Below, in pieces: positions 8,821 to 16,310 of a stretch of 64,000 nucleotides of DNA; position 1 is the first letter of the stretch, and every line of letters starts with the position of its first letter. Under the pieces are notes generated by a model. It made no database searches and was not told the DNA's origin. It saw nothing but the letters and a program-made list of their open reading frames with translations. The translations under genes were made by a program, and so were the position numbers. The DNA comes from Microvirga flavescens. GTDB lineage: Bacteria; Pseudomonadota; Alphaproteobacteria; Rhizobiales; Beijerinckiaceae. The stretch spans positions 62,001 to 126,000 of the forward strand of contig NZ_QMKH01000005.1 in NCBI RefSeq assembly GCF_003290125.1, read 5' to 3'.

Positions 8821-8854
8821 CTAAAGATTGATCATGAATACGATCAATCTTTAG
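8821..8854. promoter_or_regulatory. Perfect 13-bp inverted repeat (operator or terminator)
   Basis: Arms CTAAAGATTGATC (8821-8833) and GATCAATCTTTAG (8842-8854) match perfectly around an 8-nt spacer. The arms are AT-rich, unlike the surrounding high-GC sequence, and neither side has a uniform T tract. The dyad lies 58 bp upstream of the Pat-like gene start. An operator for that gene is more likely than a terminator, but the protein that would bind it is unknown. Confidence 0.55.
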
Positions 8855-8870
8855 ATTCTTTATATTTGCC

Positions 8871-8915
8871 GCATGATCCGGGCGAACAACCGGTTTCCAC
8901 TTGTTCTGATCATGC
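8871..8915. repeat. Dispersed palindromic intergenic repeat, copy 1
   Basis: A 45-bp element bounded by GCATGATC (8871-8878) and its exact complement GATCATGC (8908-8915), with an internal CCGGGC/CCGG region. The right 38 bp recur almost unchanged at 34294-34331, again between genes and again just 3' of a minus-strand gene. This matches the short palindromic repeats common in rhizobial genomes. Confidence 0.7.
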
Positions 8916-8919
8916 TTTG

Positions 8920-11622
8920 TCATTCCGCCAGCACGCGGGTGGGCGGGAAGATCACTTCGACCAGAGTGCCTTCGTTCGGGTTGCTGGAAATCTGCAGCGC
9001 ACCGCGATTGGCTTCCACCAGCGCCTTGGTCAGCGGCAGACCGAGGCCCGTTCCGCCGCGGCTGTGCGCCGTCGCGATCTGGCGGAAGGGTTCAAGGGCG
9101 GCTTCGATCTCGGCATCGGTCATGCCGATACCCGTATCGCGCACACGGAAGGCGACCTCGCCGCGATCCGTCAACGCCGTGGAGAGGATCACCTGCCCGC
9201 CCGCATCGGTGAACTTGATCGCGTTCGACACGAGGTTGAGAACGATCTGCCGGAGAGAGCGTTCGTCCGCGACGACGGCGGGAAGTTTTGGCGCAAAGCT
9301 CGTGCGTATGACGATACGATCGCGCGCCGCCTGCGGCTGGAACATCGCGCAGCAGGAGGAAACCAGATCGTTGAGGTTGACGCTCGTAAACGACAAATCC
9401 ATGCGCCCCGCCTCGATCTTCGCGAGATCGAGGAGATCGTTGACGAGCGAGATGACATGCGCGCCGGACGCGTGAACGTCCTTGAGGTAATCCTTGTAAC
9501 GCTCGTTGCCGATGGAACCGAAGCGCTCTTCCAGCATCACCTCGGCAAAGCCGATAATGGCGTTGAGCGGCGTGCGGATTTCATGGCTGATCTTCGCGAG
9601 AAGATCTGACTTCTGCGCGGAGCCTTCCTCGGCGTTGCGCTTGGCGGCGACGAGTTCGCCTTCCGCCTTCTTGAAGGCGGTGATGTCTCGCAGGACGGCA
9701 CAAAATTTGCGGTTCGGGCCGTCATGGATGTGACCCATTGTCATGAAGAGCGGAATGGTTCCGCCCTGGCGCACGCGGCCCAGCACCTCGCGCCCGTCAT
9801 TGAGAAGGCTTGCGACACCGGAGGTGCGTAGGCCCTCAAGATAGTCGAGCGCGACGATGTGGCTTTCGGGCGCGAGCAGAACCGTGATGGCATCACCCAC
9901 CACCTCGCGTTGGTCGTAGCCGAACAGAGCCTCCGCCGAGCGGTTCATGGAGAGAATGCGGCCCGTCTCGTCGAGAGCGATCACGCCGTCCGTCGCCGTG
10001 TCGAGGATCGATTCAAGCTCGCGAACACGCGCGTCCTTGACCTGCAGATCCATTTCCGCCGCGCGCAGGCGCTGCGGCGCATCCGGCTCGGCAATGCGGC
10101 GAACGAGCAGAAGGTTCGCAGGCTTGCCCTGCCATTCAACCGGCGTCACGCGGACATCGACGGCGATGCTTTCATTGTGACGGTTGGAGAGAGAAAGCGG
10201 CGCACCCTCCTCCTTCGCCTGCAATTGCGCGGCTCCGCCTTTGAACAAGCGGGAGAACCCGCCTGCGGCGACGAGTTCATCAGCATCGGCGAAGCCCGCG
10301 ATTTCGAGGAGCGCGCGATTGGCAAACAGCAGCTCATCATCACGATGCACCAGAATGCCGCTGGGCAGACGGTCGAGAACCGGATCGACCAGCGGCGGAC
10401 GCGGCGCGGGTGCCTCTTCCGGCTGCGCAGCTTCCGGCGCTGGCGCTTGCGGAGCCTCGGCGACCGGCGCCGGTGGCGGGGCGGCTGGCTCCGGCGCACG
10501 CTCCTCCCCGATGCGCGCGCCAAGGGAGCGGGCAATCTCGCGGAATGCATTGCGCTCGGCATTCGACAGGCCGCTCGCCTCGGGCTGCGGGCGGTTCGGC
10601 GCCGGCGGCACCACGGACGTACCCGACGCACGCGCACCGGATGTCGTTTCAGGAATGGCGTTGTCGGTCAGGGAGGCGGCGACCTGCTGTTGCAGGATGG
10701 CGAACCAGTTGTCCTCCTCCGGCTCGGATGGAGGCGGCTCCTCGATCTCGGCCTCAACGGCCTGCGGTTCCGGAACAGGCGGCACCGCTTCAGGCTCGCT
10801 CCGCACGGGCGCGCCCTGCCGCTCACGCGCCGCACCCGGATGCAGCACGCCGAAACCGCGAAAACCGATGAGGGTCTTGTCCGCGCCGAAGACAGGCATT
10901 CCGGCCCAATCGACGGGGATCTGCGATGTGCCGTTATCGGCGGCCCAGAAGATCGAGCGTCCGCTCCAGGTTTCGTGCCGGGCAAGGAGGGAGGCGATTA
11001 CGCCCTCGGGGTCCTCGACAACGGATCGCGAAACCTCGCCCCAGGTCTGCCCCAGAACGTCTCCCGCCATGGGGCCGACGACCTCGGCCAGCTCCGGCGA
11101 AACATGGATGAAGCGCGTTTCAGCATCGGCCTGCCAGACGAAGCGGATCTTCTCCTGCCGCCGTACGGGTGCAGGGGCAACTTCCCTGACGGGGGCAACT
11201 GGCGGCGGCGCGACCTCGGCTTCGCGCGGAGCCTCGAGCCCCTTCGGCGGCGCACCGATAATCGCCGTGACAAGCACGGGTTCACCGCCTTCTGATGTCG
11301 CCATCCGGCAGGCGCAGGTGATCGGCGGGGCAAGGCGATCAGGATCGAGCCAAAGGCGCTCGAGCCGCATGCCCTGGCTCGGGGCAAGGCCGGAGGCAAG
11401 AGCTTTAAGTCTCTCGCGCGCCTTCAGGGAGGGATCGACCCGCCCTGCGGCATCGGCAAGCGCATTGCGCAGCCCCGCGGCCACGTTCGATGCCCACAGG
11501 ATGCGCTCCGCCAAAACGTCCCAGACCAGAATGCCGGGATTCGCCTTCGCCAAGGTCGCAAATGCGGGATCGGCGGAAAGCCGCGCGATCATGCTCTCAT
11601 ATCGGTTCGGACTATCCGTCAT
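8920..11622 (-). CDS. PAS-domain sensor histidine kinase, PdhS/PleC-like
   Basis: 900 residues, no membrane segment, so a cytoplasmic kinase. At least two PAS-like regions (about 20-120 and 560-670) are separated by a long Pro/Ala/Glu-rich linker. HisKA has KISHEIRTPLNAIIGFAEVM with the phosphorylated His near residue 680, and the HATPase has DTGIGM and GGTGLGLPL. The signature ERFGSIGNERYKDYLKDVHA is typical of the PleC/DivJ/PdhS cell-cycle kinases that phosphorylate DivK in alphaproteobacteria, so that role is likely but inferred. An in-frame ATG exists at 11775, but GGAG 6 nt before the ATG at 11622 supports the shorter form. Confidence 0.85.
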   Translation of the reverse strand: MTDSPNRYESMIARLSADPAFATLAKANPGILVWDVLAERILWASNVAAGLRNALADAAGRVDPSLKARERLKALASGLAPSQGMRLERLWLDPDRLAPPITCACRMATSEGGEPVLVTAIIGAPPKGLEAPREAEVAPPPVAPVREVAPAPVRRQEKIRFVWQADAETRFIHVSPELAEVVGPMAGDVLGQTWGEVSRSVVEDPEGVIASLLARHETWSGRSIFWAADNGTSQIPVDWAGMPVFGADKTLIGFRGFGVLHPGAARERQGAPVRSEPEAVPPVPEPQAVEAEIEEPPPSEPEEDNWFAILQQQVAASLTDNAIPETTSGARASGTSVVPPAPNRPQPEASGLSNAERNAFREIARSLGARIGEERAPEPAAPPPAPVAEAPQAPAPEAAQPEEAPAPRPPLVDPVLDRLPSGILVHRDDELLFANRALLEIAGFADADELVAAGGFSRLFKGGAAQLQAKEEGAPLSLSNRHNESIAVDVRVTPVEWQGKPANLLLVRRIAEPDAPQRLRAAEMDLQVKDARVRELESILDTATDGVIALDETGRILSMNRSAEALFGYDQREVVGDAITVLLAPESHIVALDYLEGLRTSGVASLLNDGREVLGRVRQGGTIPLFMTMGHIHDGPNRKFCAVLRDITAFKKAEGELVAAKRNAEEGSAQKSDLLAKISHEIRTPLNAIIGFAEVMLEERFGSIGNERYKDYLKDVHASGAHVISLVNDLLDLAKIEAGRMDLSFTSVNLNDLVSSCCAMFQPQAARDRIVIRTSFAPKLPAVVADERSLRQIVLNLVSNAIKFTDAGGQVILSTALTDRGEVAFRVRDTGIGMTDAEIEAALEPFRQIATAHSRGGTGLGLPLTKALVEANRGALQISSNPNEGTLVEVIFPPTRVLAE

Positions 11623-11762
11623 GAACGGCTCCGCCCCCACCTGCCTCACAATTAAAACTTTCAGAGGTTTTAGACCATTCTTGGCCCGCGCGCCTGTCCA
11701 GACGGCATCTCTGCCATATTTACCGCTTGCTAAGGTTAATCGAAAGGCCAAGCCTTGAATTT

Positions 11763-11795
11763 TTGCATTGCACAATCAAATATTGCAATGCACAA
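11763..11795. promoter_or_regulatory. Tandem PhaR-like boxes upstream of phasin
   Basis: Two direct repeats, TTGCATTGCACAA (11763-11775) and TTGCAATGCACAA (11783-11795), are spaced exactly 20 bp apart, two helical turns, and end 26 bp before the phasin ATG. TGC-rich sites of this kind bind PhaR, the repressor that senses polyhydroxybutyrate granules and controls phasin genes. Identity of the binding protein is inferred. Confidence 0.6.
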
Positions 11796-11821
11796 TATGC
11801 TTACGCTGCAAGGAGAGTTCC

Positions 11822-12196
11822 ATGTCCGAGAAGACCAAAAGCTACGAGATCCCCACCGAGATGCGCGACTTTGCGGAAAAGAGCGTCGAACAAGCCCGCA
11901 AGGCGATCGACGGGTTTCTTGGAGCCGCCCAGAAGACGGCGGAGACGTTCGAAGGTTCCGCCAGCACCGTCCAGAGCAGCGCGAAGGACGTGACGCAAAA
12001 GACCTTCGCCTACGCCGAGCAGAACATCGCGGCGGCGTTCGATCTCGCCCAGAAGCTCGTCCGCTCCAAGGACATCAATGAGGCCGCCCAGCATCAGGCC
12101 GAGTTCGTCCGCACCCAGCTCGAAGCCATGCAGACGCAGGTGAAGGAACTCGGGGCCATGGCGCAATCCGCCATCAAGCAAGCCACCAAGAAATAA
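11822..12196 (+). CDS. phaP: Phasin family protein
   Basis: 124 residues. The sequence is almost wholly amphipathic helix, with phasin features such as EMRDFAEKSVEQARKAIDGFL, AAQKTAETFEGS and a C-terminal KELGAMAQSAIKQATKK. Phasins coat polyhydroxyalkanoate granules in the cytoplasm and limit their coalescence. The start is set by AGGAGAG 6 nt upstream; a longer open frame from 11768 would run through the tandem operator and is rejected. The next gene, 33 bp downstream, is also a phasin, so the pair is probably one operon. Confidence 0.9.
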   Translation: MSEKTKSYEIPTEMRDFAEKSVEQARKAIDGFLGAAQKTAETFEGSASTVQSSAKDVTQKTFAYAEQNIAAAFDLAQKLVRSKDINEAAQHQAEFVRTQLEAMQTQVKELGAMAQSAIKQATKK

Positions 12197-12229
12197 GCGA
12201 AAGCCTCCGTCTTCAGCCAGGAGAGGATC

Positions 12230-12865
12230 ATGGCCGAAACCAAAAAGCCTAGCCTAAGCCCGAAGGCGCCTATCGCCGCCAAGGCGAGCCCGCTCAAGAG
12301 CGCCCTGCCCCCGGAACCGGTCACCGTCTCCACGGCGGCCCCTGTCGCCCAGAAGCCGGTAGCCGTGGAGCCGGCCCCTCCTGTTCCTCTCCCGCTCAAG
12401 CCGAAGCCTGCTCCGAAGGCGGCAGCCAAGACGAAGATTGTCGCGAAGGAGGCCAAGCCCAAAGCGAAGACCGAAGAACCTCTCGCCAAGCCCTCCAAGC
12501 TCGCCAAGTCCTCCAAGGCAGCACCGAAAGTCGCCGCCGCCCACAAACCCGCCATCGAGCAATCCGGCGAGGCCCTGCGCCTCGCCCTGAAGGAAGCCGC
12601 AAACGCGACCACGAGCGGCGCCCTTGCCGTGAACGACAAGGTGCTCGCCGCGTTTCGTGCTCAGAACGAGGCAGCTTTCGATCTGTGGCGCTCCACCCTG
12701 AGCGCGCCCTCCGTCTCGGAAGCTCTTCGCGTCCAGGCGGGCGGTGTCCGGCATGTCTATGAGACGGCGGCCACGCACTGGAAGGATGTCGCGGAAACCG
12801 CGAAGACCTGGCTCGACCATAGCGTCCGCCCCATCCAGTCCATCTGGACGGACCGCTTCCGCTAG
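12230..12865 (+). CDS. Phasin family protein with Ala/Pro/Lys-rich N terminus
   Basis: 211 residues in two parts. Residues 1 to about 110 are low-complexity Ala, Pro and Lys (PKPAPKAAAKTKIVAKEAK and similar), and about 115-211 form a phasin domain (VNDKVLAAFRAQNEAAFDLWRS, ending VRPIQSIWTDRF). The basic tail resembles PhaF/PhaM-like segments that contact DNA and link granules to the nucleoid, so this protein may anchor granules while the smaller phasin coats them. That role is inference. AGGAGAGGATC precedes the ATG. It lies 33 bp after phaP on the same strand. Confidence 0.85.
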   Translation: MAETKKPSLSPKAPIAAKASPLKSALPPEPVTVSTAAPVAQKPVAVEPAPPVPLPLKPKPAPKAAAKTKIVAKEAKPKAKTEEPLAKPSKLAKSSKAAPKVAAAHKPAIEQSGEALRLALKEAANATTSGALAVNDKVLAAFRAQNEAAFDLWRSTLSAPSVSEALRVQAGGVRHVYETAATHWKDVAETAKTWLDHSVRPIQSIWTDRFR

Positions 12866-12884
12866 AGCTTGTTGAAAAGAGCGG

Positions 12885-13406
12885 CTACCGGGTCCGCAGC
12901 AGCGTGGCCCGGTAGTGCTCCCTGACTACCGCGAGCGGAGCCCCCGCGCCATCCCGCAGCAATGCCCGGTGCTCGAGGATCACGTCCGGCAGGGCCTTTT
13001 CATCCGGAGAAAAGCAGATCCGCGACAGGATCGTCTCGCGCGTCGGCTTGAGCGCCTTGACGACGGTCCCGAAGGGCGTCTCCGTCTCCGCCAGTGCTGC
13101 CCTCATGTCGGCGGTGAGGCGCTGGGGGAGAAACCAGTTCTCCGCGTCCGACAGCACCACCCCTCCCCGCATCAGACGCACCTTCCGGTAGGAGCGCGGC
13201 TCCGCCCCGACGCCGAGCCATTCATCGGCGAACATTTCATCGTCGGCGGACGGAATGCGACTGGAGCATCGCGCGATCACCGCACCTTCACCAATTCCGA
13301 ACTCCTCGCACCAGGCCTGCAGGACGGCGGTCGCGCTCGCCGCCGCGAGAAGCCTCGCGTCGAGTTTTTCGGCAAGACGATGAGCCTGGGCGATTTCGTT
13401 CGGCAC
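12885..13406 (-). CDS. Chorismate-lyase-like hypothetical protein
   Basis: 173 residues if started at the GTG at 13404-13406. The conserved part begins around NEIAQAHRLAEKL. The central VLSDAENWFLPQRLTADMRAALAETETPFG and the C-terminal ILEHRALL resemble proteins with a chorismate pyruvate-lyase/UTRA-like fold that are common in alphaproteobacteria and unassigned in function. The open frame continues upstream to 13622, but that extension passes through a strong hairpin and has no family character. No good ribosome-binding site marks the start, so the 5' end is uncertain. It ends 19 bp from the convergent phasin operon. Confidence 0.6.
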   Translation of the reverse strand: MPNEIAQAHRLAEKLDARLLAAASATAVLQAWCEEFGIGEGAVIARCSSRIPSADDEMFADEWLGVGAEPRSYRKVRLMRGGVVLSDAENWFLPQRLTADMRAALAETETPFGTVVKALKPTRETILSRICFSPDEKALPDVILEHRALLRDGAGAPLAVVREHYRATLLRTR

Positions 13407-13801
13407 TATGGTTTTGATTTCCAGTATCTGCTGCTGTGCGCAAGCACGCCTGCAGCGCGTATAGCGCCACGCGGAGCCGCGCAAGATGCCAGTGCCCACG
13501 AAGGGACAAGAGGCCCAAAAGAAAAGGCCCTGCCTTTTCGGGCAGGGCCAAGTGTCCTCGTTGCTTGCTTTCAGTTCGTGGGCTGAACAAGCGCGCGGAT
13601 AGACGCACGGCCAGGACGGCAATGCAACTTTATCCGATGGGTTATGGTAAACGGCTCGTTAAGTATTCATACTTCGTAAAGCACGAGTCCGAGAGAGATA
13701 AACTTACGCATTGTGTTATTTTGTTCGCGAACTTAAGTATCCGATCGCAGCGGGCAGACAACTGCCTCGTGAAATTCAATATCAAGTACGGAAGAATCGT
13801 T
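13407..13801. other. Intergenic region with orphan hairpin and porin promoter
   Basis: This 395-bp stretch separates the chorismate-lyase-like gene (minus) from the porin (plus). It holds a strong minus-direction terminator hairpin at 13517-13549 with no recognised gene ahead of it. A small perfect dyad AAGTAT-TC-ATACTT (13661-13674) lies in the AT-richer presumed porin promoter. No further coding potential with a ribosome-binding site was found. Confidence 0.6.
13517..13549 (-). terminator. Orphan rho-independent terminator, minus direction
   Basis: Stem GGCCCTGCC (13526-13534) pairs with GGCAGGGCC (13541-13549). On the minus strand the hairpin is followed by TTTTCTTTT. It lies upstream of the minus-strand gene at 12885-13406 and not downstream of any recognised gene, so it may end a small RNA or attenuate a leader. 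Confidence 0.75.
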
Positions 13802-14509
13802 ATGCGTACCTCCCTTCTCGGATTGCTCGCCGGCACCGCCGCCATCGTCATTGCCGCTTCCTCGGCCAACGCCGCCGACCTCCCGTCGCGCCGCGCTCCG
13901 GCTCCGGTGTACAACGCCGTCCCGGCCTTCACCTGGACCGGCTTCTACGCCGGCTTGAACGCTGGTTACGGCTGGAACGCCGGCACGAGCCGTCATTACG
14001 ACCCGGCCTTCGGTTATGTCGGCAGCGGCAAGACCGGCGGCTTCACGGGCGGCGGCCAGGTTGGCTACAACTACCAGATCGGCATGTTCGTGATCGGCGC
14101 CGAGACGGACCTGCAGTACGCTTCGGTCGGCAACAAGGGCGGCTACTACGGCCCGATCTACTACCGCGGTGACTCGAACGGCTACTTCGGCACCATCCGC
14201 GCCCGCGCCGGCGTCGCCTTCGACCGCGCCCTCGTTTACGGCACCGGCGGTTTCGCTTACGGCGACATTGGCGGCAACTCGAGCTCCGATGCGCTCCTCG
14301 GCTATCGCCGCAACCGCGACGCCAATGGCGGCTACACCCTCGGCGCTGGCGTCGAATACGCCTTCACCAACAACGTCACCGCCAAGGTCGAAGGCCTCTA
14401 CGTGAACCTCGACACCAAGAGCAACTATGCTCTCGGCGGCGTGTACTCGGGCCGTCGCGATGCCGAATTCGGCGTCGTGCGCGCTGGCCTGAACTACAAG
14501 TTCGACTAA
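13802..14509 (+). CDS. Outer-membrane beta-barrel protein, Omp25/Omp31 family
   Basis: 235 residues. A signal peptide (MRTSLLGLLAGTAAIVIAASSANA, then ADLPSRR) precedes the family start PAFTWTGFYAGLNAGYGW. The chain is Gly, Tyr and Asn-rich with alternating beta strands, ends in RAGLNYKFD and finishes on a hydrophobic strand recognised by the Bam complex. An eight-stranded surface porin or structural barrel is expected. The open frame extends upstream to 13436, but the signal peptide fixes the start. A strong terminator follows directly. Confidence 0.93.
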   Translation: MRTSLLGLLAGTAAIVIAASSANAADLPSRRAPAPVYNAVPAFTWTGFYAGLNAGYGWNAGTSRHYDPAFGYVGSGKTGGFTGGGQVGYNYQIGMFVIGAETDLQYASVGNKGGYYGPIYYRGDSNGYFGTIRARAGVAFDRALVYGTGGFAYGDIGGNSSSDALLGYRRNRDANGGYTLGAGVEYAFTNNVTAKVEGLYVNLDTKSNYALGGVYSGRRDAEFGVVRAGLNYKFD

Positions 14510-14537
14510 TAGCCTCCTTCGAGACCCTATCGAGAAA

Positions 14538-14570
14538 GGCCCGGTGTTTCGCACCGGGCCTTTTCTTGTT
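14538..14570 (+). terminator. Rho-independent terminator of the porin gene
   Basis: Stem GGCCCGGTG (14538-14546) and CACCGGGCC (14552-14560) enclose TTTCG, followed by TTTTCTTGTT. It begins 28 bp after the porin stop codon. Confidence 0.92.
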
Positions 14571-14714
14571 TCTGCGATCAGACCGCGCCGTCGCCAGCGC
14601 TTCCCGGCACCGCGGCCCATGCTGGATAGAGACAAAACAACCTAAAGTAGAATTAAACTGAAAGACGGCTACTGCTAGATGATAGGCTCATCCAGCCCGA
14701 AGGACCCGCACGTG

Positions 14715-14843
14715 ATGAAACTGGCCCTTGCAGCACTTCTCTCGCTTCTCACCCTGTCGCAGGCCTTAGCGCACGGGGGAGGGCTGGACAGGAATGGATG
14801 TCACACAAACCGGAAAACCGGTGACCGTCATTGCCATCGCTAG
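14715..14843 (+). CDS. Tiny secreted His/Cys-rich YHYH-like protein
   Basis: 42 residues, ATG at 14715 and TAG at 14841-14843, with AGGA 10 nt upstream. Residues 1-19 form a signal peptide (MKLALAALLSLLTLSQALA). The mature part is HGGGLDRNGCHTNRKTGD followed by RHCHR. The GLDxxGxHxNRKTGxxHCHR pattern matches short YHYH-type domains found at the ends of many secreted proteins, with two Cys and four His that could bind metal or form a disulfide. Here the domain stands alone. Function unknown. The gene is too short for usual ORF cut-offs. Confidence 0.65.
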   Translation: MKLALAALLSLLTLSQALAHGGGLDRNGCHTNRKTGDRHCHR

Positions 14844-14891
14844 GCGGGCTGTGCGGCCCCAAGACTTACTTAGCCACCGGCCTTGCCGCCC

Positions 14892-14922
14892 AAAAAGAAA
14901 CGCCGGGCACTGGCCCGGCGTT
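14892..14922 (-). terminator. Rho-independent terminator of rpsU
   Basis: AACGCCGGGC (14899-14908) and GCCCGGCGTT (14913-14922) form a perfect 10-bp stem around ACTG. Read on the minus strand it is followed by TCTTTTTG. It lies 17 bp after the rpsU stop. Confidence 0.92.
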
Positions 14923-14939
14923 CTGAAATCTTAAATCCG

Positions 14940-15227
14940 TTAGCCTTCCGAACGCGGCGGGGCGCTCGGGGAAGCCGGGCGGCGGGGGCCGCCGGCGAAG
15001 CGGGGCTTCGGCTTGGGTGCGGCGATCAGGCCCTCGCGAATGGCCTGCTTGCGGGCCTGCTTGCGGGCACGGCGGACAGCCTCGCCCTTCTCGCGAGCGC
15101 GCTTTTCCGAGGGCTTCTCATAAGACTTCCGCTGCTTCATCTCACGGAAAACGCCTTCGCGCTGCATCTTCTTCTTGAGAACCCTGAGCGCCTGCTCAAC
15201 ATTGTTGTCGCGAACGAGTACCTGCAA
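14940..15227 (-). CDS. rpsU: 30S ribosomal protein S21
   Basis: 95 residues. The conserved core [20 protein letters not shown], then [20 protein letters not shown], is typical of bS21, followed by a basic helix rich in Arg and Lys. The C-terminal 30 residues ([14 protein letters not shown] and on) are a disordered extension common in alphaproteobacterial S21. S21 joins the 30S platform near the anti-Shine-Dalgarno region and aids initiation. It stands alone with its own terminator and a 214-bp upstream region. Confidence 0.97.
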   Translation of the reverse strand: MQVLVRDNNVEQALRVLKKKMQREGVFREMKQRKSYEKPSEKRAREKGEAVRRARKQARKQAIREGLIAAPKPKPRFAGGPRRPASPSAPPRSEG

Positions 15228-15441
15228 AATATGTCCTTACCGAATGATAGGCCGCGCACCGTCCGCACCTGATGCGAATGGCCGAAACGGCGTGTTACAC
15301 CACAGAGTCTTCATGAATGGAGAGGGATTATAGCACATCCCGCAAACTTTGCACCTGTGGCCTTGGGGGCTTTTCGTCACCGGCGAGGCAGCCCATCCGC
15401 ACCATCAGCGTGAAGCGGCATCCCTGATTTGAAAAAATTCT

Positions 15442-15642
15442 TCAGCGCACGCGGCGGACGCTCGTGATGTGGCCTTCGGGGAGTTGACCGGCCTCCTGCT
15501 GCTCCTTCGCAATCGCAAGAACGAGATAGTCTTCGCTTGGGCCCCCATGGTTCGGCACCACGAAATACGCCGTGCGCCCGTCATCGAAGCTGACGGCGAA
15601 CATGACGGACTTGGCGGGAGTGGCCTTTCTGAAAGCGAACAT
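15442..15642 (-). CDS. Small conserved hypothetical protein
   Basis: 66 residues, MFAFRKATPAKSVMFAVSFDDG at the start and a GHITSVRRVR end. It is soluble, mixed alpha/beta and basic at the C terminus. No domain is recognised. GGAGAATAGTC upstream (minus strand) gives an acceptable ribosome-binding site for the ATG at 15640-15642. It lies between rpsU and the cold-shock gene, all on the minus strand, but the cold-shock gene has its own hairpin in between. Confidence 0.65.
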   Translation of the reverse strand: MFAFRKATPAKSVMFAVSFDDGRTAYFVVPNHGGPSEDYLVLAIAKEQQEAGQLPEGHITSVRRVR

Positions 15643-15701
15643 GACTATTCTCCAATGGCGCCCATGAGACGCAGTTTCTCGCAGATCTTGCGAATGGAAG
15701 A

Positions 15702-15726
15702 GGGCCGCACCCGAAAGACGCGGCCC
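15702..15726 (-). terminator. Probable terminator of the cold-shock gene
   Basis: GGGCCGC (15702-15708) pairs with GCGGCCC (15720-15726). On the minus strand TCTTCC follows, a weak U tract. It lies 42 bp after the cold-shock stop codon. Confidence 0.5.
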
Positions 15727-15767
15727 CCCGTACGAAAGCGCAGCGTACCGCCGCGCAAAAGGTGGCC

Positions 15768-15977
15768 TTATTCGGCCTGAATGTTGCCGACGGCGACCTT
15801 GCCGGTGCGACGGTCTTCCTGCGTGTCGAACGAGACCTTCTGGCCCTCGCGAAGGCTGCGGATGCCGGCGCGCTCCAGAGCGGTGGCGTGGACGAACACG
15901 TCCTTCTCGCCGTTGTCAGGCTGAATGAAGCCGTAACCCTTGGTCTCGTTGTAGAATTTCACGGTGCCCGTAATCAT
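15768..15977 (-). CDS. Cold-shock protein, CspA family
   Basis: 69 residues, a single cold-shock domain. RNP1 is KGYGFI (residues 13-18) and RNP2 is VFVHA (27-31); MITGTVKFYNETKGYGFI is the standard start. It binds single-stranded RNA and DNA and acts as an RNA chaperone. An AGGACTACCCG segment before the ATG supplies the ribosome-binding site. A long upstream region suggests a structured 5' leader, as in other csp genes. Confidence 0.95.
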   Translation of the reverse strand: MITGTVKFYNETKGYGFIQPDNGEKDVFVHATALERAGIRSLREGQKVSFDTQEDRRTGKVAVGNIQAE

Positions 15978-16310
15978 CGGGTAGTCCTTTCACTGCATCG
16001 CATGCACGTTGAAGCGGACCCGCAACGCGCGAGCCCGCAGGAAATGTCGAAGTTGGAAGAGAAGTCAGCACGTGCGCCTTCAAGTCAGCGAAAGGCGTAG
16101 CGGCCCAGTTGTCCGGCCAAAGTCGATGGAGGTTATATAGACGGAAAGTCGGGCAAATCCAAGGCAAAGATAGAGATGCCGCCCCTCCCGGCTATGCCGC
16201 CGGTGATTTCGCCGGAATACTGTGGTCTCCTCCCCTGTTTCTCAAGTGAAGAGCCTTTCGAACAGCTCGAAAAGCTCTTCACTTTATAAGTACTTCGCCC
16301 TGAGAGCGAC
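15978..16310. other. Cold-shock gene leader region and terminator
   Basis: This 333-bp gap contains the presumed promoter and long 5' leader of the cold-shock gene on its left side, and the large hairpin 16244-16284 on its right, which ends the DMF-like gene. A 37-codon plus-strand frame at 16171-16284 has no ribosome-binding site and overlaps the hairpin, so it was not called. Confidence 0.55.
16244..16284. terminator. Large hairpin terminator
   Basis: AAGTGAAGAGC (16244-16254) and GCTCTTCACTT (16274-16284) are perfect arms, extended inward by TTTCGA/TCGAAA around a 5-nt loop with one unpaired base on each side. It lies 27 bp after the stop of the minus-strand DMF-like gene. The terminal U tracts are short, so RNA stabilisation is an alternative role. 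Confidence 0.65.

Noticed and set aside
13407-13622. N-terminal extension of the chorismate-lyase-like protein
   Set aside because: The extension crosses a strong terminator and is Cys/Arg/Trp-rich without family match.
16171-16284. 37-codon plus-strand frame beginning MPPLPAMPP
   Set aside because: No ribosome-binding site, low-complexity start, and the end runs through the large hairpin.
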